Position numbers and translations under genes: made by a program
Assembly (NCBI RefSeq): GCF_003217095.1
Contig: NZ_QJSR01000001.1
Span: 414,916 to 478,915, forward strand
Direction of reading: 5' to 3'
Length of the DNA stretch: 64,000 nucleotides
From: Rhizobium sp. PP-CC-3A-592
Lineage (GTDB): Bacteria > Pseudomonadota > Alphaproteobacteria > Rhizobiales > Rhizobiaceae
Notes under the pieces: model-generated
What the model was told of the DNA's origin: nothing
The model's database searches: none
The model's input: only the letters and a program-made list of their open reading frames with translations
Shown: positions 55,979-64,000 of the stretch, one piece after another
Numbering within the stretch: position 1 is the stretch's first letter
Layout of the letters: every line of letters starts with the position of its first letter

Positions 55979-56866
55979 TTACTCCAGATTCTGGACCTGT
56001 TCGCGGAACTGGTCGATGACGACCTTGAGGTCGACGCCTGCGGCCGTGACGGCGGCGGAGGTGGACTTCGAACAGATCGTATTGGTTTCCCGGTTAAATT
56101 CCTGGCAAAGAAAGTCGAGTTTGCGGCCAATCGGACCGCCTTTCGACAGAAGCGTGCGGGCGGCCGCGATATGCGCCCGCAGCCGGTCAAGCTCTTCGCG
56201 GACATCGGCCTTGGCAGCCAGCAGCGCCGTTTCCGCATACAGGCGGTCGCGGTCGAGCGCGGCGGCATGGCTCGTCAGCCAGTCGATCTGCTGGACGAGC
56301 CTTGCCGCGATGGCCGAGGGGGTGCGTGACGGATCGGCCTCGATCGCGCTCAACAGCGTTTCCATCTCGCCGATCTCTAGCAAGAGTACCTGTTCGAGCG
56401 CCGCGCCTTCGCTTTCGCGCATCGTGGCGAGATCGGCGAGTGCGAGGTCGAGGCCCTCAAGGACGGCCGCTTCCCGCGCCACCTTGTCGGCCTCGCTCTC
56501 TTCCGGCTCCTTGAAATCGATGACGCCGCGGATGGCGAGCAGTGTGTCGAGCTTCAGCGGCGCGGGGTCGATCACATCGCGCAACTGCTCGCGAAGCGAC
56601 AGAACGGAGGCGAGCGCCGTCTGGTTGATGGTCGTCTGGATCTGCGTTTCCCCGGCATTGAGGCTGAGGCCGACCTGCATATTGCCGCGCGAGAAGCGAG
56701 CGGCGATCCGTCGCCGGATATCGGCGTCGAGCGCTTCGAGCCCACCGGGCAGGCGCAGCTTAACATCAAGGCCTTTGCCGTTGACCGAGCGCAATTCCCA
56801 GGCCCAGCGGCTGCGGCCGGACGTACCCTCGCGGCGGGCAAATCCCGTCATGGACTGCAAGGGCAT
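55979..56866 (-). CDS. YicC family endoribonuclease
   Basis: 295 residues. N-terminal [12 protein letters not shown] and [18 protein letters not shown] are the YicC_N hallmarks; the C-terminal DUF1732 region has [21 protein letters not shown]. coli YicC is reported to be an RNase affecting small RNA stability; role here is inferred from the family. AGGAG precedes the ATG at 56864-56866. The gene overlaps the gmk start region by one base if the first gmk ATG is used. Confidence 0.9.
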   Translation of the reverse strand: MPLQSMTGFARREGTSGRSRWAWELRSVNGKGLDVKLRLPGGLEALDADIRRRIAARFSRGNMQVGLSLNAGETQIQTTINQTALASVLSLREQLRDVIDPAPLKLDTLLAIRGVIDFKEPEESEADKVAREAAVLEGLDLALADLATMRESEGAALEQVLLLEIGEMETLLSAIEADPSRTPSAIAARLVQQIDWLTSHAAALDRDRLYAETALLAAKADVREELDRLRAHIAAARTLLSKGGPIGRKLDFLCQEFNRETNTICSKSTSAAVTAAGVDLKVVIDQFREQVQNLE

Positions 56867-56955
56867 GGGGGACTCCTGGGGAAACGCCGCGGGGACAAGC
56901 GAGCGTCCTGTTTAAGGCCGCAACGACGGCGCCCGCAAGGCCTATTGCGAAAGCG

Positions 56956-57004
56956 GGCCCGGCCCCGGCGCGTCATCCACAAGGTGACGTGCCGGGGCCG
57001 GGCC
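56956..57004 (-). terminator. Long GC-rich hairpin after mltG
   Basis: Arms GGCCCGGCCCCGGC-G-CGTCA and TGACG-T-GCCGGGGCCGGGCC, about 20 bp each with one mismatch and a nine-base loop. It lies 32 bp past the mltG stop. On the minus strand it is followed by CGCTTTCGC, a weak U tract. Most likely the mltG terminator; it also separates mltG from yicC. Confidence 0.7.
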
Positions 57005-57035
57005 AATTGTAAGGCTTGGAAGGCCAAGCGGAGAC

Positions 57036-58238
57036 TCAGTTCTGGACAGGCGCCTCTGCGGCGTCTGCGGGCGGAGCCGCGGCGCCGGCCGCCTTGGCGG
57101 CGCTGGCCTTCTCCGCTTCCAGCTTGCGCCAGCGGCGGACATTGGCGTTGTGATCGTCGAGCGTGGACGCAAAGACGTGGCCGCCCGTGCCGTCCGCTAC
57201 GAAGTAGAGGTCGGCGGTGCGCGAGGGATTGGCGACGGCTTCGAGCGCGGCCCGGCCTGGATTGGCGATCGGCGTCGGGGGCAGGCCCTTGATGACGTAG
57301 GTGTTGTAAGGCGTCTTCTTTTCGAGATCGGAGCGCAGGATCGGGCGATCCGCCGGTTTCCCCTCGCCGCCGAAGATGCCGTAGATGATCGTCGGGTCGG
57401 ACTGCAGCCGCATGCCCTTGTCGAGGCGGTTGAGGAAGACCGAGGCGACGCGCGAGCGCTCGTCGGCGATGCCAGTTTCCTTCTCCACAATCGAGGCAAG
57501 GGTGACGAACTCCTCCCGTGTCTTGATCGGCAGCTTCTCGTCGCGCTTCGCCCAGATCTGATCGACGATGGTCTTCTGCGCGGCCGTCGCCTGGGCGACG
57601 ATCTCAGCGCGCTTGGTGCCACGCGAGAACTTGTAGGTATCGGGGCGCAACGTGCCCTCGGCCGGAAGGTTTGCCGGCAGGTCGCCTTCGAGAATCGGAT
57701 CGTCCTGCAGCTTGCGGAACATCTGTTTGACGGTGAGGCCTTCGGGAAGAGACGCCGAATAGAGGATCGACTTGCCCGACTTCAGAAGCTCCATGATCTC
57801 CTGCATCGAGGCACCCGCCTTGATCTCGTACTCGCCGGCCTTCAGGGTCTCGTCATCCAGATAGGCTTCCGACATGAAGCGGAAGACGCGGCCGTCGGAG
57901 ACGATCTGGTTGCGCTCCAGGCTCGAGGCGATCTCTGCAATGCCGGCGCCGTTGCGCACGATGAAATTGCTGTTGGCGACAAGCGGTCCCCGTGCCTCAT
58001 AGGAGGTCATGGCGTAATAGGCCGTGCCGGCCGCCGCCAGCGTCAGCACGACGATGACGGTCATCAGGAAGTTGAGGAAAATGACCACCTGGCTGCGCGC
58101 CTTGCGCGAGCGCTTGGGGGGCTGCGGAACCTTTTCCGGTCGCAGAGCTTCGATCGGCGATTTCGGAATGATCGGCCCCTTGGTGCCACCCTCGTTCCGG
58201 CCGCTCGGAGCCGTGCTGTTTTCTTGTCCGTCGTTCAC
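57036..58238 (-). CDS. mltG: Endolytic murein transglycosylase MltG
   Basis: 400 residues. A cytoplasmic basic/Pro-rich N-terminus (PQPPKRSRKARSQ), one membrane helix near 55-78, a LysM-like region, then the YceG catalytic domain with the active Glu in LASIVEKETGIADERSRVA (near 258) and QSDPTIIYG. MltG cleaves nascent glycan strands and sets their length. GTG start at 58236-58238 with AGGA upstream; longer ATG-based frames upstream are not family-like. C-terminal tail is Ala/Pro-rich. Confidence 0.92.
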   Translation of the reverse strand: MNDGQENSTAPSGRNEGGTKGPIIPKSPIEALRPEKVPQPPKRSRKARSQVVIFLNFLMTVIVVLTLAAAGTAYYAMTSYEARGPLVANSNFIVRNGAGIAEIASSLERNQIVSDGRVFRFMSEAYLDDETLKAGEYEIKAGASMQEIMELLKSGKSILYSASLPEGLTVKQMFRKLQDDPILEGDLPANLPAEGTLRPDTYKFSRGTKRAEIVAQATAAQKTIVDQIWAKRDEKLPIKTREEFVTLASIVEKETGIADERSRVASVFLNRLDKGMRLQSDPTIIYGIFGGEGKPADRPILRSDLEKKTPYNTYVIKGLPPTPIANPGRAALEAVANPSRTADLYFVADGTGGHVFASTLDDHNANVRRWRKLEAEKASAAKAAGAAAPPADAAEAPVQN

Positions 58239-58251
58239 GCCTGTCCTGCAT

Positions 58252-58298
58252 CCGGAGTTCGCAATCCTGCACGCCCCGCCTCCCGATGCGAACTCCGG
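58252..58298 (-). promoter_or_regulatory. Perfect 12-bp inverted repeat in the mltG leader
   Basis: CCGGAGTTCGCA (58252-58263) and TGCGAACTCCGG (58287-58298), loop 23 bases, ending 13 bases before the mltG GTG, right behind its AGGA. In RNA it would form a hairpin just upstream of the ribosome site; in DNA it could be an operator. Confidence 0.6.
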
Positions 58299-58593
58299 AA
58301 GAGGTTCGGGACAGCGAAAAAACGATCGAGACAGGCCGCCAGCCTGACGTGGCCGCCTTGCGCGAGCGTGGCCACCCCTAGCATGTCTCTCGCCAAAAGA
58401 CGACACCGACCTGCAGTGCGCCAACCTGACAACCTGTCGCTTTCAACCAAGTCCTTTATCGAGGTCGAAAGCGCTGGATCAGGGAGCTGTTTTGAGACGA
58501 GCAATGCGGCGAAAAACAGGACCGGATCGTGGGCACCGGACAATATCGTCCGGGGCCCGCCATGGGTCTGCGATCACGTCTGCGCGAGGAGCC
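58299..58593. other. Rest of the fabF-mltG gap
   Basis: About 295 bp without a convincing gene. Contains a short hairpin after fabF (CCGGACGATATTGTCCGG, 58536-58553) that may end its transcript. No confident promoter for mltG recognised. Confidence 0.4.
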
Positions 58594-59853
58594 TCAGGCG
58601 TAACGCTGGATGACCAGCGTGGCATTGGTGCCGCCGAAGCCGAAGGAGTTCGACAGCGCGACATCGATGGTCTTCTTGCGCGCCGTATGCGGCACGAGAT
58701 CGATGGCCGTCTCGACGGAAGGGTTGTCGAGATTGAGCGTCGGCGGCGCGATATTGTCGCGAATGGCGAGTGCGCAGAAGATCGCCTCGACGGAGCCGGC
58801 AGCCCCCAGCAGGTGTCCGATCGCCGACTTGGTCGAGGACATGGCGATGCCCGAGGCGCTCTCGCCGACGACCCGCTCGACCGCGCCAAGCTCGATCGTG
58901 TCGGCCATGGTCGAGGTGCCGTGGGCATTGATGTAGTCGATATCGGAGGGTTGCAGGCCCGCGCGCTTCAGCGCCATCTTCATGCAGCGATAGGCCCCGT
59001 CACCGTCCTCGGACGGCGCGGTGATGTGGAAGGCATCGCCCGAGAGACCGTAGCCGACGATTTCGGCATAGATCTTTGCGCCGCGCGCCTTGGCGTGCTC
59101 GAGTTCTTCCAGAACGACGATGCCGGCGCCCTCACCCATGACGAAGCCGTCACGGTCCTTGTCATAAGGGCGCGAGGCCTTGGTCGGATCGTCGTTGTGC
59201 TGGGTCGAGAGCGCCTTGCAGGCGGCAAAGCCGGCAAGCGCGATGCGGGAGATCGGTGATTCCGTGCCGCCGGCCACCATGACGTCGGCATCGCCGAGCG
59301 CGATCAGCCGGGAGGCGTCGCCGATGGCGTGCGCGCCGGTCGAACAGGCGGTCACAACGGAGTGATTGGGGCCGCGCAGCTTGTGGCGGATCGATACCTG
59401 GCCCGAGGCGAGATTGATCAGGCGGCCGGGAATGAAGAAAGGGGAAACGCGGCGGGGGCCTTTGTCGCGCAGCGTGTAGCCGCCCTCGACGATGCCTTCG
59501 AGGCCGCCGATGCCGGACCCGATCATCACGCCCGTGGCAATCTGGTCGTCGTCGGTCTTGGGGTGCCAGCCCGCGTCGTCCAGCGCCATATCGGCCGCAG
59601 CCATGGCGTAGATGATGAAGGGGTCGACCTTGCGCTGTTCCTTCGGTTCCATCCAGTCATCGGCATTGAACGTGCCGTTGGAACCATCGCCGAAGGGAAT
59701 GCGGCAGGCGATCTTGGCGGGGAGATCCGAAACGTCGAACTCGGTGACGGTGCGGGCGGCGTTGTCGCCGGCGATCAGTCTCGCCCAGCTGGCTTCCGTT
59801 CCGCAACCCAGCGGCGATACCATGCCGGTACCGGTGATAACGACACGTCTCAT
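58594..59853 (-). CDS. fabF: Beta-ketoacyl-ACP synthase II
   Basis: 419 residues. FabF condenses malonyl-ACP with acyl-ACP in fatty-acid elongation. Catalytic triad: Cys in VTACSTGAHAIGDA (near 170), His in INAHGTSTMAD (near 310) and His in AIGHLLGAAGSVEA (near 346). N-terminus RRVVITGTGMVSPLG. ATG 59851-59853 with purine-rich GAGGATGGA upstream. Acts on AcpP from the next gene upstream. Confidence 0.96.
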   Translation of the reverse strand: MRRVVITGTGMVSPLGCGTEASWARLIAGDNAARTVTEFDVSDLPAKIACRIPFGDGSNGTFNADDWMEPKEQRKVDPFIIYAMAAADMALDDAGWHPKTDDDQIATGVMIGSGIGGLEGIVEGGYTLRDKGPRRVSPFFIPGRLINLASGQVSIRHKLRGPNHSVVTACSTGAHAIGDASRLIALGDADVMVAGGTESPISRIALAGFAACKALSTQHNDDPTKASRPYDKDRDGFVMGEGAGIVVLEELEHAKARGAKIYAEIVGYGLSGDAFHITAPSEDGDGAYRCMKMALKRAGLQPSDIDYINAHGTSTMADTIELGAVERVVGESASGIAMSSTKSAIGHLLGAAGSVEAIFCALAIRDNIAPPTLNLDNPSVETAIDLVPHTARKKTIDVALSNSFGFGGTNATLVIQRYA

Positions 59854-60054
59854 GAACCGCGATCCATCCTCGTAAGGTCTCGATATGCTCCGGCGCGAAT
59901 GGTCGCTACCGGCCGACGGAGCCGGTCCCGCGGCGGGACCTCGTCGCGTCTGCCCCGATGGCTGAAGCCACATCTGGGCCGCCCGAGGGCTCTTCCAGGT
60001 CCGGATGAACAGACCGGTCTCTTGGCAGGACCAGAACCGGCGTCACCGGGAGTT

Positions 60055-60082
60055 AGCGGGCGGGCTGCTTTCGCGCCCGCCG
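60055..60082 (-). terminator. Hairpin after acpP
   Basis: GGCGGGC/GCCCGCC-type stem around a nine-base loop, 25 bp past the acpP stop, without a U tract. May slow or stabilise the acpP transcript, which is expected to be more abundant than fabF. Confidence 0.45.
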
Positions 60083-60106
60083 CACCCGTTCGTTCAGGCT
60101 AGGCGA

Positions 60107-60343
60107 TTAAGCCTGGGCCTTCTCGATGAACTTGACGGCATCGCCGACGGTCAGGATCGAATCGGCAGCGTCGTCCGGAATTTCAACGCCGAATTCTTCT
60201 TCGAAGGCCATGACCAGTTCGACCGTGTCGAGCGAGTCCGCGCCGAGATCGTCGATGAAGCTTGCGCCTTCAGTTACCTTTTCGGCATCGACGCCAAGAT
60301 GATCAATGACAATTTTCTTTACGCGTTCTGCGATGTCGCTCAT
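60107..60343 (-). CDS. acpP: Acyl carrier protein
   Basis: 78 residues, acidic. The phosphopantetheine attachment serine is in [17 protein letters not shown] (Ser near 37). [18 protein letters not shown] is the standard start. ATG 60341-60343 has GAGGA seven bases upstream; a long upstream in-frame extension is rejected. Central carrier for FabD, FabG and FabF, encoded alongside. Confidence 0.98.
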   Translation of the reverse strand: MSDIAERVKKIVIDHLGVDAEKVTEGASFIDDLGADSLDTVELVMAFEEEFGVEIPDDAADSILTVGDAVKFIEKAQA

Positions 60344-60670
60344 GTCGGATTCCTCGACCTTCGTTTTCTCTTTATCAGGGGCGCCCGAAAGCGTTCCCTT
60401 GCCAAAGCCTGTTAAACCACTGCGGTTCAACCGGCAATCCTTCAAACCGGGAGAGCTCGGACGGGCTCCAGCGAGCCGGCATCCGCGTCTTCTCCGTGAT
60501 CCGTTCGGACCGTCCGGCGAAGGGCGAAAGCCCCGCACCGTCCAGACCACTACGGCCCGATTAACACGGTTTAACGGCCGCGCAAAGTCCGAATTTGGGA
60601 CGCCAATCCTTGCTCAACAAGCATTTACGGGCAATTTCGCCGCCCGCGATCGGCCCTTCCCGCACTCGAC
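60344..60670. other. 327-bp gap between fabG and acpP
   Basis: Long for an internal fab-operon gap, so acpP probably has its own promoter here. I could not pick a convincing -35/-10 pair on the minus strand. The stretch contains several short GC hairpins and no credible gene. Confidence 0.45.
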
Positions 60671-61408
60671 TCAGATCATCGCCATGCCGCCATTGACGTG
60701 GATCGTCTGGCCCGTGACGTAAGCGGCCTCGTTGGACGCGAGATAGGCGACGGCGCTTGCCACCTCGGCACCGGTGCCCATGCGCTTCATCGGGATGGCC
60801 CCCATGATGGCGTCCTTCTGCTTGTCGTTCAGCTTGCCGGTCATCGCGCTTTCGATGAAGCCCGGGGCGACACAGTTGACCGTCACGTTGCGGGTCGCGA
60901 TTTCCTGGGCGAGCGACTTGGAAAAGCCGATCATGCCGGCCTTGGCGGCGCAATAGTTCGCCTGCCCCGGATTGCCGGTGACGCCAACGATGGAAGTGAT
61001 GTTGATGATGCGGCCATGGCGGCGGCGCATCATCGGGTGAGTCAGCTCGCGGGTCAGGCGGAACACGGCGGTCAGGTTGACCTCCAGCACGGCATCCCAG
61101 TCGGCATCGCTCATGCGGACGAACAAGCCGTCCTTGGTGATCCCGGCATTGTTGACGAGAATGTCGACGCCGCCGAGTTCGCTCTCGGCCTTTTCGCCGA
61201 GCGCCTTCACGGCGTCGCGGTCCGACAGGTTGGCCGGGAACAGGTGCACGCGCTCGCCGAGCGCGTTGCCGAGTTCCTCCAGCTTTTCGACGCGGGTACC
61301 GTGCAGACCGACGGTCGCGCCCTGCGCGTGCAGGATACGGGCAATCTCTTCGCCGATGCCGCCGGAGGCGCCGGTCACCAAGGCTTTACGGCCTGTCAGG
61401 TCGAGCAT
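60671..61408 (-). CDS. fabG: 3-oxoacyl-ACP reductase
   Basis: 245 residues. SDR reducing beta-ketoacyl-ACP with NADPH. TGASGGIGEE (11-20), NNAGIT near 86, catalytic Ser, and YCAAKAG (YxxxK) near 151-157; ending VNGGMAMI as FabG does. ATG 61406-61408 has AAGGA eight bases upstream; the in-frame ATG at 61414 is too close to that SD. Between fabD and acpP on the same strand. Confidence 0.97.
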   Translation of the reverse strand: MLDLTGRKALVTGASGGIGEEIARILHAQGATVGLHGTRVEKLEELGNALGERVHLFPANLSDRDAVKALGEKAESELGGVDILVNNAGITKDGLFVRMSDADWDAVLEVNLTAVFRLTRELTHPMMRRRHGRIINITSIVGVTGNPGQANYCAAKAGMIGFSKSLAQEIATRNVTVNCVAPGFIESAMTGKLNDKQKDAIMGAIPMKRMGTGAEVASAVAYLASNEAAYVTGQTIHVNGGMAMI

Positions 61409-61486
61409 GATCATCTTCCTTTATCTTCGGTTCCCACGGCGGCGTCTCAGCCGACGTCAAGATCACCTGCCCGCAACCGCGGGCGT

Positions 61487-62428
61487 TCAGAGCACAGCCG
61501 CGAGAACGGCCTCGATATCGGCCGGCGAATTGACCGCAAGCCCGGTGACGGATTTGTCGATGCGACGGGCGAGCCCGGTCAGGACCTTGCCGGAACCGAC
61601 CTCGTAGAGGGTCGTCACACTATTTGCGCCGAACCACTCCACCGTTTCGCGCCAGCGCACCTGCCCCGTCACCTGCTCGACCAGGAGATCAACGATCTCG
61701 TCGGCCGAGGTGACCGGAGCGGCGCGCACGTTGGCGATGAGCGGCACCACGGGATCGCGGCGCTCGACCTTCGCCAGCGCCTCGCGCATGGCATCCGCTG
61801 CCGGCGCCATCAGCGCCGAATGGAACGGAGCGGACACAGGCAGGATGATGGCGCGCTTCGCACCGTTCTCGCTCGCCTGCTTGGCAGCCTTTTCCACCGC
61901 ATCCTTGTCGCCGGAAATCACGATTTGCCCGCCGCCATTGTCGTTGGCGATCTGGCACGGGCCGATCTCCGACATCTCGGCACAGAGCGCCTGGACGGCG
62001 TCATGATCGAGCCCGATGATCGCCGCCATCGCGCCCTTGCCCACGGGCACGGCCGCCTGCATGGCATTGCCGCGAATCCGCAGGAGGCGGGCGGTATCGC
62101 CCAGCGAGAAGGTGCCGGCGGCGCAGAGGGCCGAATATTCGCCGAGCGAGTGGCCGGCGACGAAATCGACGTGCTTTGCGAGATCGAGCCCGCGCGCTTC
62201 CAGAACCCGGATCGCCGCGACCGAGACGGCCATCAGTGCCGGCTGTGCATTCGCCGTCAGCGTCAGCTGATCCTCAGGCCCGTTCCACATCACATCCGAC
62301 AGCTTCTCGCCCAGCGCATCGTCAACCTCGGCAAAAACCGCGGACGCTTCGGGAAAAGCCGAAGCCAGATCCCGCCCCATGCCAACCGCCTGGCTGCCCT
62401 GCCCCGGAAACGTAAACGCGATCGCCAT
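61487..62428 (-). CDS. fabD: Malonyl-CoA-ACP transacylase
   Basis: 313 residues. FabD loads malonate onto AcpP. FTFPGQGSQAVGMGRDLA start, nucleophile GHSLGEYSALCAAG (Ser near 94), and catalytic His in VSAPFHSALM (near 203); QVTGQVRW follows. ATG 62426-62428 with AGGAGGTTCCTC-type SD on the minus strand. First gene of the fabD-fabG-acpP-fabF series, divergent from the aldo/keto reductase gene. Confidence 0.97.
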   Translation of the reverse strand: MAIAFTFPGQGSQAVGMGRDLASAFPEASAVFAEVDDALGEKLSDVMWNGPEDQLTLTANAQPALMAVSVAAIRVLEARGLDLAKHVDFVAGHSLGEYSALCAAGTFSLGDTARLLRIRGNAMQAAVPVGKGAMAAIIGLDHDAVQALCAEMSEIGPCQIANDNGGGQIVISGDKDAVEKAAKQASENGAKRAIILPVSAPFHSALMAPAADAMREALAKVERRDPVVPLIANVRAAPVTSADEIVDLLVEQVTGQVRWRETVEWFGANSVTTLYEVGSGKVLTGLARRIDKSVTGLAVNSPADIEAVLAAVL

Positions 62429-62670
62429 GAGGAACCTCCTGAATTTTTGGCTTCTCCATTCACATTAAGGCTCCGGAAGTCAAGCAGCGAGGGGAAACGG
62501 CATTGCGGAAGCACGACGTCGTGAAGGCATCGCAAGGCCTCGACGGGGTTTTCCGAAGCGCTTGACCTTGTCTCCCTGCCGATTATGTTGCGTCGCAGCA
62601 GGGGCGCCAGCCTCTTTCGCGGATCACAAGGGGCCGGGTCTCCGGTCGCGTTCGACAAGGTCATTCCTTC

Positions 62671-63714
62671 ATGCAGTACAAACAACTCGGCCGCACCGGC
62701 ATCGAGGTTTCCACCATTTGCCTGGGGACCATGACGTGGGGATCGCAGAACACGCAAGACGAGGCTTTCGCCCAGCTCGACGCCTCGGTCGAGGCCGGGG
62801 TGAACTTCATCGACACGGCGGAGCTCTATCCGACGACGCCGCTGTCGGAAGAGACCTATGGCGGGACAGAGCGGATCATCGGGAACTGGATGGCGGAGCG
62901 TGGCAACCGCGACCGGGTCGTGCTCGCGACCAAGATCGCAGGGTCGGGCCGCAACTACATTCGCGGCGGCGGGCCGATGACGGCGGATGGCATCGTGACG
63001 GCGCTCGACGCCAGCCTGCAGCGGCTGCAGACGGACCATGTCGATCTTTACCAGCTGCATTGGCCGAACCGCGGACATTATCACTTCCGCAATGCCTGGA
63101 GCTACGATCCGAGCAAGCAGGACACCGGCAAGGTGGTCGAGGATCTCGGCGCGCTGCTGCATGCGCTGGATGCACAGGTGAAGGCGGGGAAGATCCGGGC
63201 GATCGGCGTCTCCAACGACACGGTGTGGGGCACGCAGAAGCTGCTCGATCTCGCCGAGCGCCACGGGCTGACGCGTGTCGCCTCCGTACAGAACGAGTAC
63301 AATCTTCTCTATCGCCCGCATGATCTCGATTTTGCCGAGCTGTCGCATCACGAATCGGTCGGGCTTCTTGCCTACTCGCCGCTTGCTGCCGGCCTCCTGT
63401 CTGGCAAATATATCGGTGGATCGCGGCCGGATGGCAGCCGTCTGTCGATCAACGGCGATCTCGGCGGTCGTTTCACGCCGCATCAGGAGCCGGCCGTCGA
63501 GGCCTATGTGGCGCTCGCCCGCGACCACGGCATCGACCCCTCGCAGCTGGCGCTCGCCTTCGTTCTCTCGCGTCCTTTCACAACATCCGCCATCATCGGC
63601 GCGACGACGATGGAGCAGCTGGAGATCAATCTCGGCGCCGCCGATCTCGTGCTGACGCCGGAGCTGGTCAACGGCATTCGCCGGATCCACCGCCTCTACC
63701 CCATGCCGATCTGA
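62671..63714 (+). CDS. Aldo/keto reductase, Tas-like
   Basis: 347 residues. TIM-barrel AKR with the catalytic tetrad Asp and Tyr in FIDTAELYP (near 49-55), Lys in LATKIAGSGRN, and His in YQLHWP. NADPH-binding GATTMEQLEINL lies near the C-terminus. MQYKQLGRTGIEVSTICLGTM and the LHWPNR and GVSNDTVWG segments agree with E. coli Tas. Substrate unknown. ATG 62671; weak SD. Confidence 0.9.
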   Translation: MQYKQLGRTGIEVSTICLGTMTWGSQNTQDEAFAQLDASVEAGVNFIDTAELYPTTPLSEETYGGTERIIGNWMAERGNRDRVVLATKIAGSGRNYIRGGGPMTADGIVTALDASLQRLQTDHVDLYQLHWPNRGHYHFRNAWSYDPSKQDTGKVVEDLGALLHALDAQVKAGKIRAIGVSNDTVWGTQKLLDLAERHGLTRVASVQNEYNLLYRPHDLDFAELSHHESVGLLAYSPLAAGLLSGKYIGGSRPDGSRLSINGDLGGRFTPHQEPAVEAYVALARDHGIDPSQLALAFVLSRPFTTSAIIGATTMEQLEINLGAADLVLTPELVNGIRRIHRLYPMPI

Positions 63715-63768
63715 TCGGCATCCTGCGCCCATGTTAACAGCGCGCTCGTGATACGTGGATCTCCGGTC

Positions 63769-63796
63769 TTGCATTCCTGGGGAATCCGCGTATAAG
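63769..63796 (+). promoter_or_regulatory. Housekeeping promoter at the right edge
   Basis: TTGCAT (63769-63774), 16-base spacer, TATAAG (63791-63796). A good sigma70-type match, reading rightward out of the window; start predicted near 63803. Confidence 0.65.
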
Positions 63797-63802
63797 CCGC
63801 CG

Positions 63803-64000
63803 TGTTCGAAACACCCGGTCCATCTGGCTGGTGGCTGAACGGAGGGCCGGCGCTCTTGTAGTGCCTGTCGGGATCCTGAAGGGATCCAGCCTCCCGTGTC
63901 TCCGCTCTCGACCGTCTCGAAACAACACTTTCTTGCCGGCGCTCGCGCGTCTTTAAGAACAGTCGTTGAGGCTTAGCGCCGTTACCGGGTGACGTTAAAC
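63803..64000 (+). ncRNA. Structured leader RNA for a gene beyond the window
   Basis: At least 198 bases of leader with no start codon in a credible frame. A three-way junction can be drawn: outer stem GGAGG (63841-63845)/CCTCC (63890-63894), enclosing hairpins GGCGCT-CTTGT-AGTGCC (63849-63865) and GGATCC-TGAAG-GGATCC (63871-63887). In rhizobia the rpsF-rpsR-rplI operon often lies beside fabD, so this may be a ribosomal protein S6-type autoregulatory leader; that identity is inference because the gene itself is not visible. Confidence 0.5.

Noticed and set aside
60698-62524. Long plus-strand open frame opposite fabG and fabD
   Set aside because: Spans two certain minus-strand genes; no ribosome site and no family features.
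63734-63928. Minus-strand frame in the right-edge leader
   Set aside because: Low-complexity Arg-rich product opposite a good plus-strand promoter and structured leader; no ribosome site.

Overview
The window is a GC-rich, gene-dense stretch of core chromosome from an alphaproteobacterium, most probably of the Rhizobiales (Rhizobiaceae-like). The grounds are the order ppk-hdaA-AI-2E permease-purM-purN, uvrC-pgsA-moaD-moaE, tldD-ialB-ctaCDBGE and fabD-fabG-acpP-fabF-mltG-yicC-gmk, an Omp25/RopB-type porin, IalB, HdaA, an EcfG-type (GGAAC/CGTT) stress promoter, and two palindromic intergenic elements of the kind common in rhizobia. The species cannot be fixed from the sequence. I see no tRNA or rRNA gene, CRISPR array, transposase or prophage.

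Layout. 1-7.5 kb: the start of ppk (cut by the window edge), the replication regulator hdaA coupled to an AI-2E-type permease, divergent purM-purN, then nudK overlapping a molybdopterin oxidoreductase. 7.5-10.1 kb: rlmJ, an RNase T2 lipoprotein and a GST. 10.1-17.4 kb (all minus): a transport and sensing block, dctB-like kinase, dctD-like sigma54 activator and a tricarboxylate transporter (tctC, tctB, tctA), with a DUF1284 gene upstream. 17.4-24.7 kb: an Omp25/RopB-like porin, an SDR coupled to uvrC, a hotdog thioesterase, pgsA-moaD-moaE, and a two-gene exported pair I do not recognise. 24.7-35 kb: ndk, GST, DinB-like protein, membrane-anchored methyltransferase, a degenerate GGDEF protein, an ABC-F ATPase, a prolyl oligopeptidase, a GNAT protein and a sugar 1-dehydrogenase. 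35-41 kb (minus): the aa3 cytochrome oxidase genes ctaC, ctaD, ctaB, coxF-like, ctaG, ctaE. 41-47 kb: ialB, tldD, a stress operon with a 25-residue membrane peptide, then pepA-holC-osmC (minus). 47.6-55.3 kb (plus): lptF-lptG-lptD, surA-like, pdxA, rsmA, an LPS-export and outer-membrane biogenesis block. 55.3-62.4 kb (minus): gmk-yicC, mltG, fabF, acpP, fabG, fabD. The window ends with a Tas-like aldo/keto reductase and a promoter with a structured leader RNA for a gene beyond the edge.

How the parts work together. DctB/DctD probably sense an organic acid and drive tctCBA; a perfect 12-bp direct repeat spaced 31 bp and a GG/GC element lie in the right places for a sigma54 enhancer and promoter. 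CtaB and CtaG supply haem O and CuB to the CtaC/D/E oxidase. LptF/G, LptD and the SurA-like chaperone deliver LPS to the cell surface, while the fab genes supply acyl chains. MoaD/MoaE make molybdopterin, needed by the oxidoreductase at 5.3-7.5 kb.

Least ordinary items: the DctBD-TctCBA control region; two palindromic repeats each placed inside an operon just after a gene likely to be needed in excess; an EcfG-type promoter in front of a 25-codon gene; a GGDEF protein lacking its catalytic residues; an unrecognised exported gene pair; and a three-way-junction leader at the right edge.
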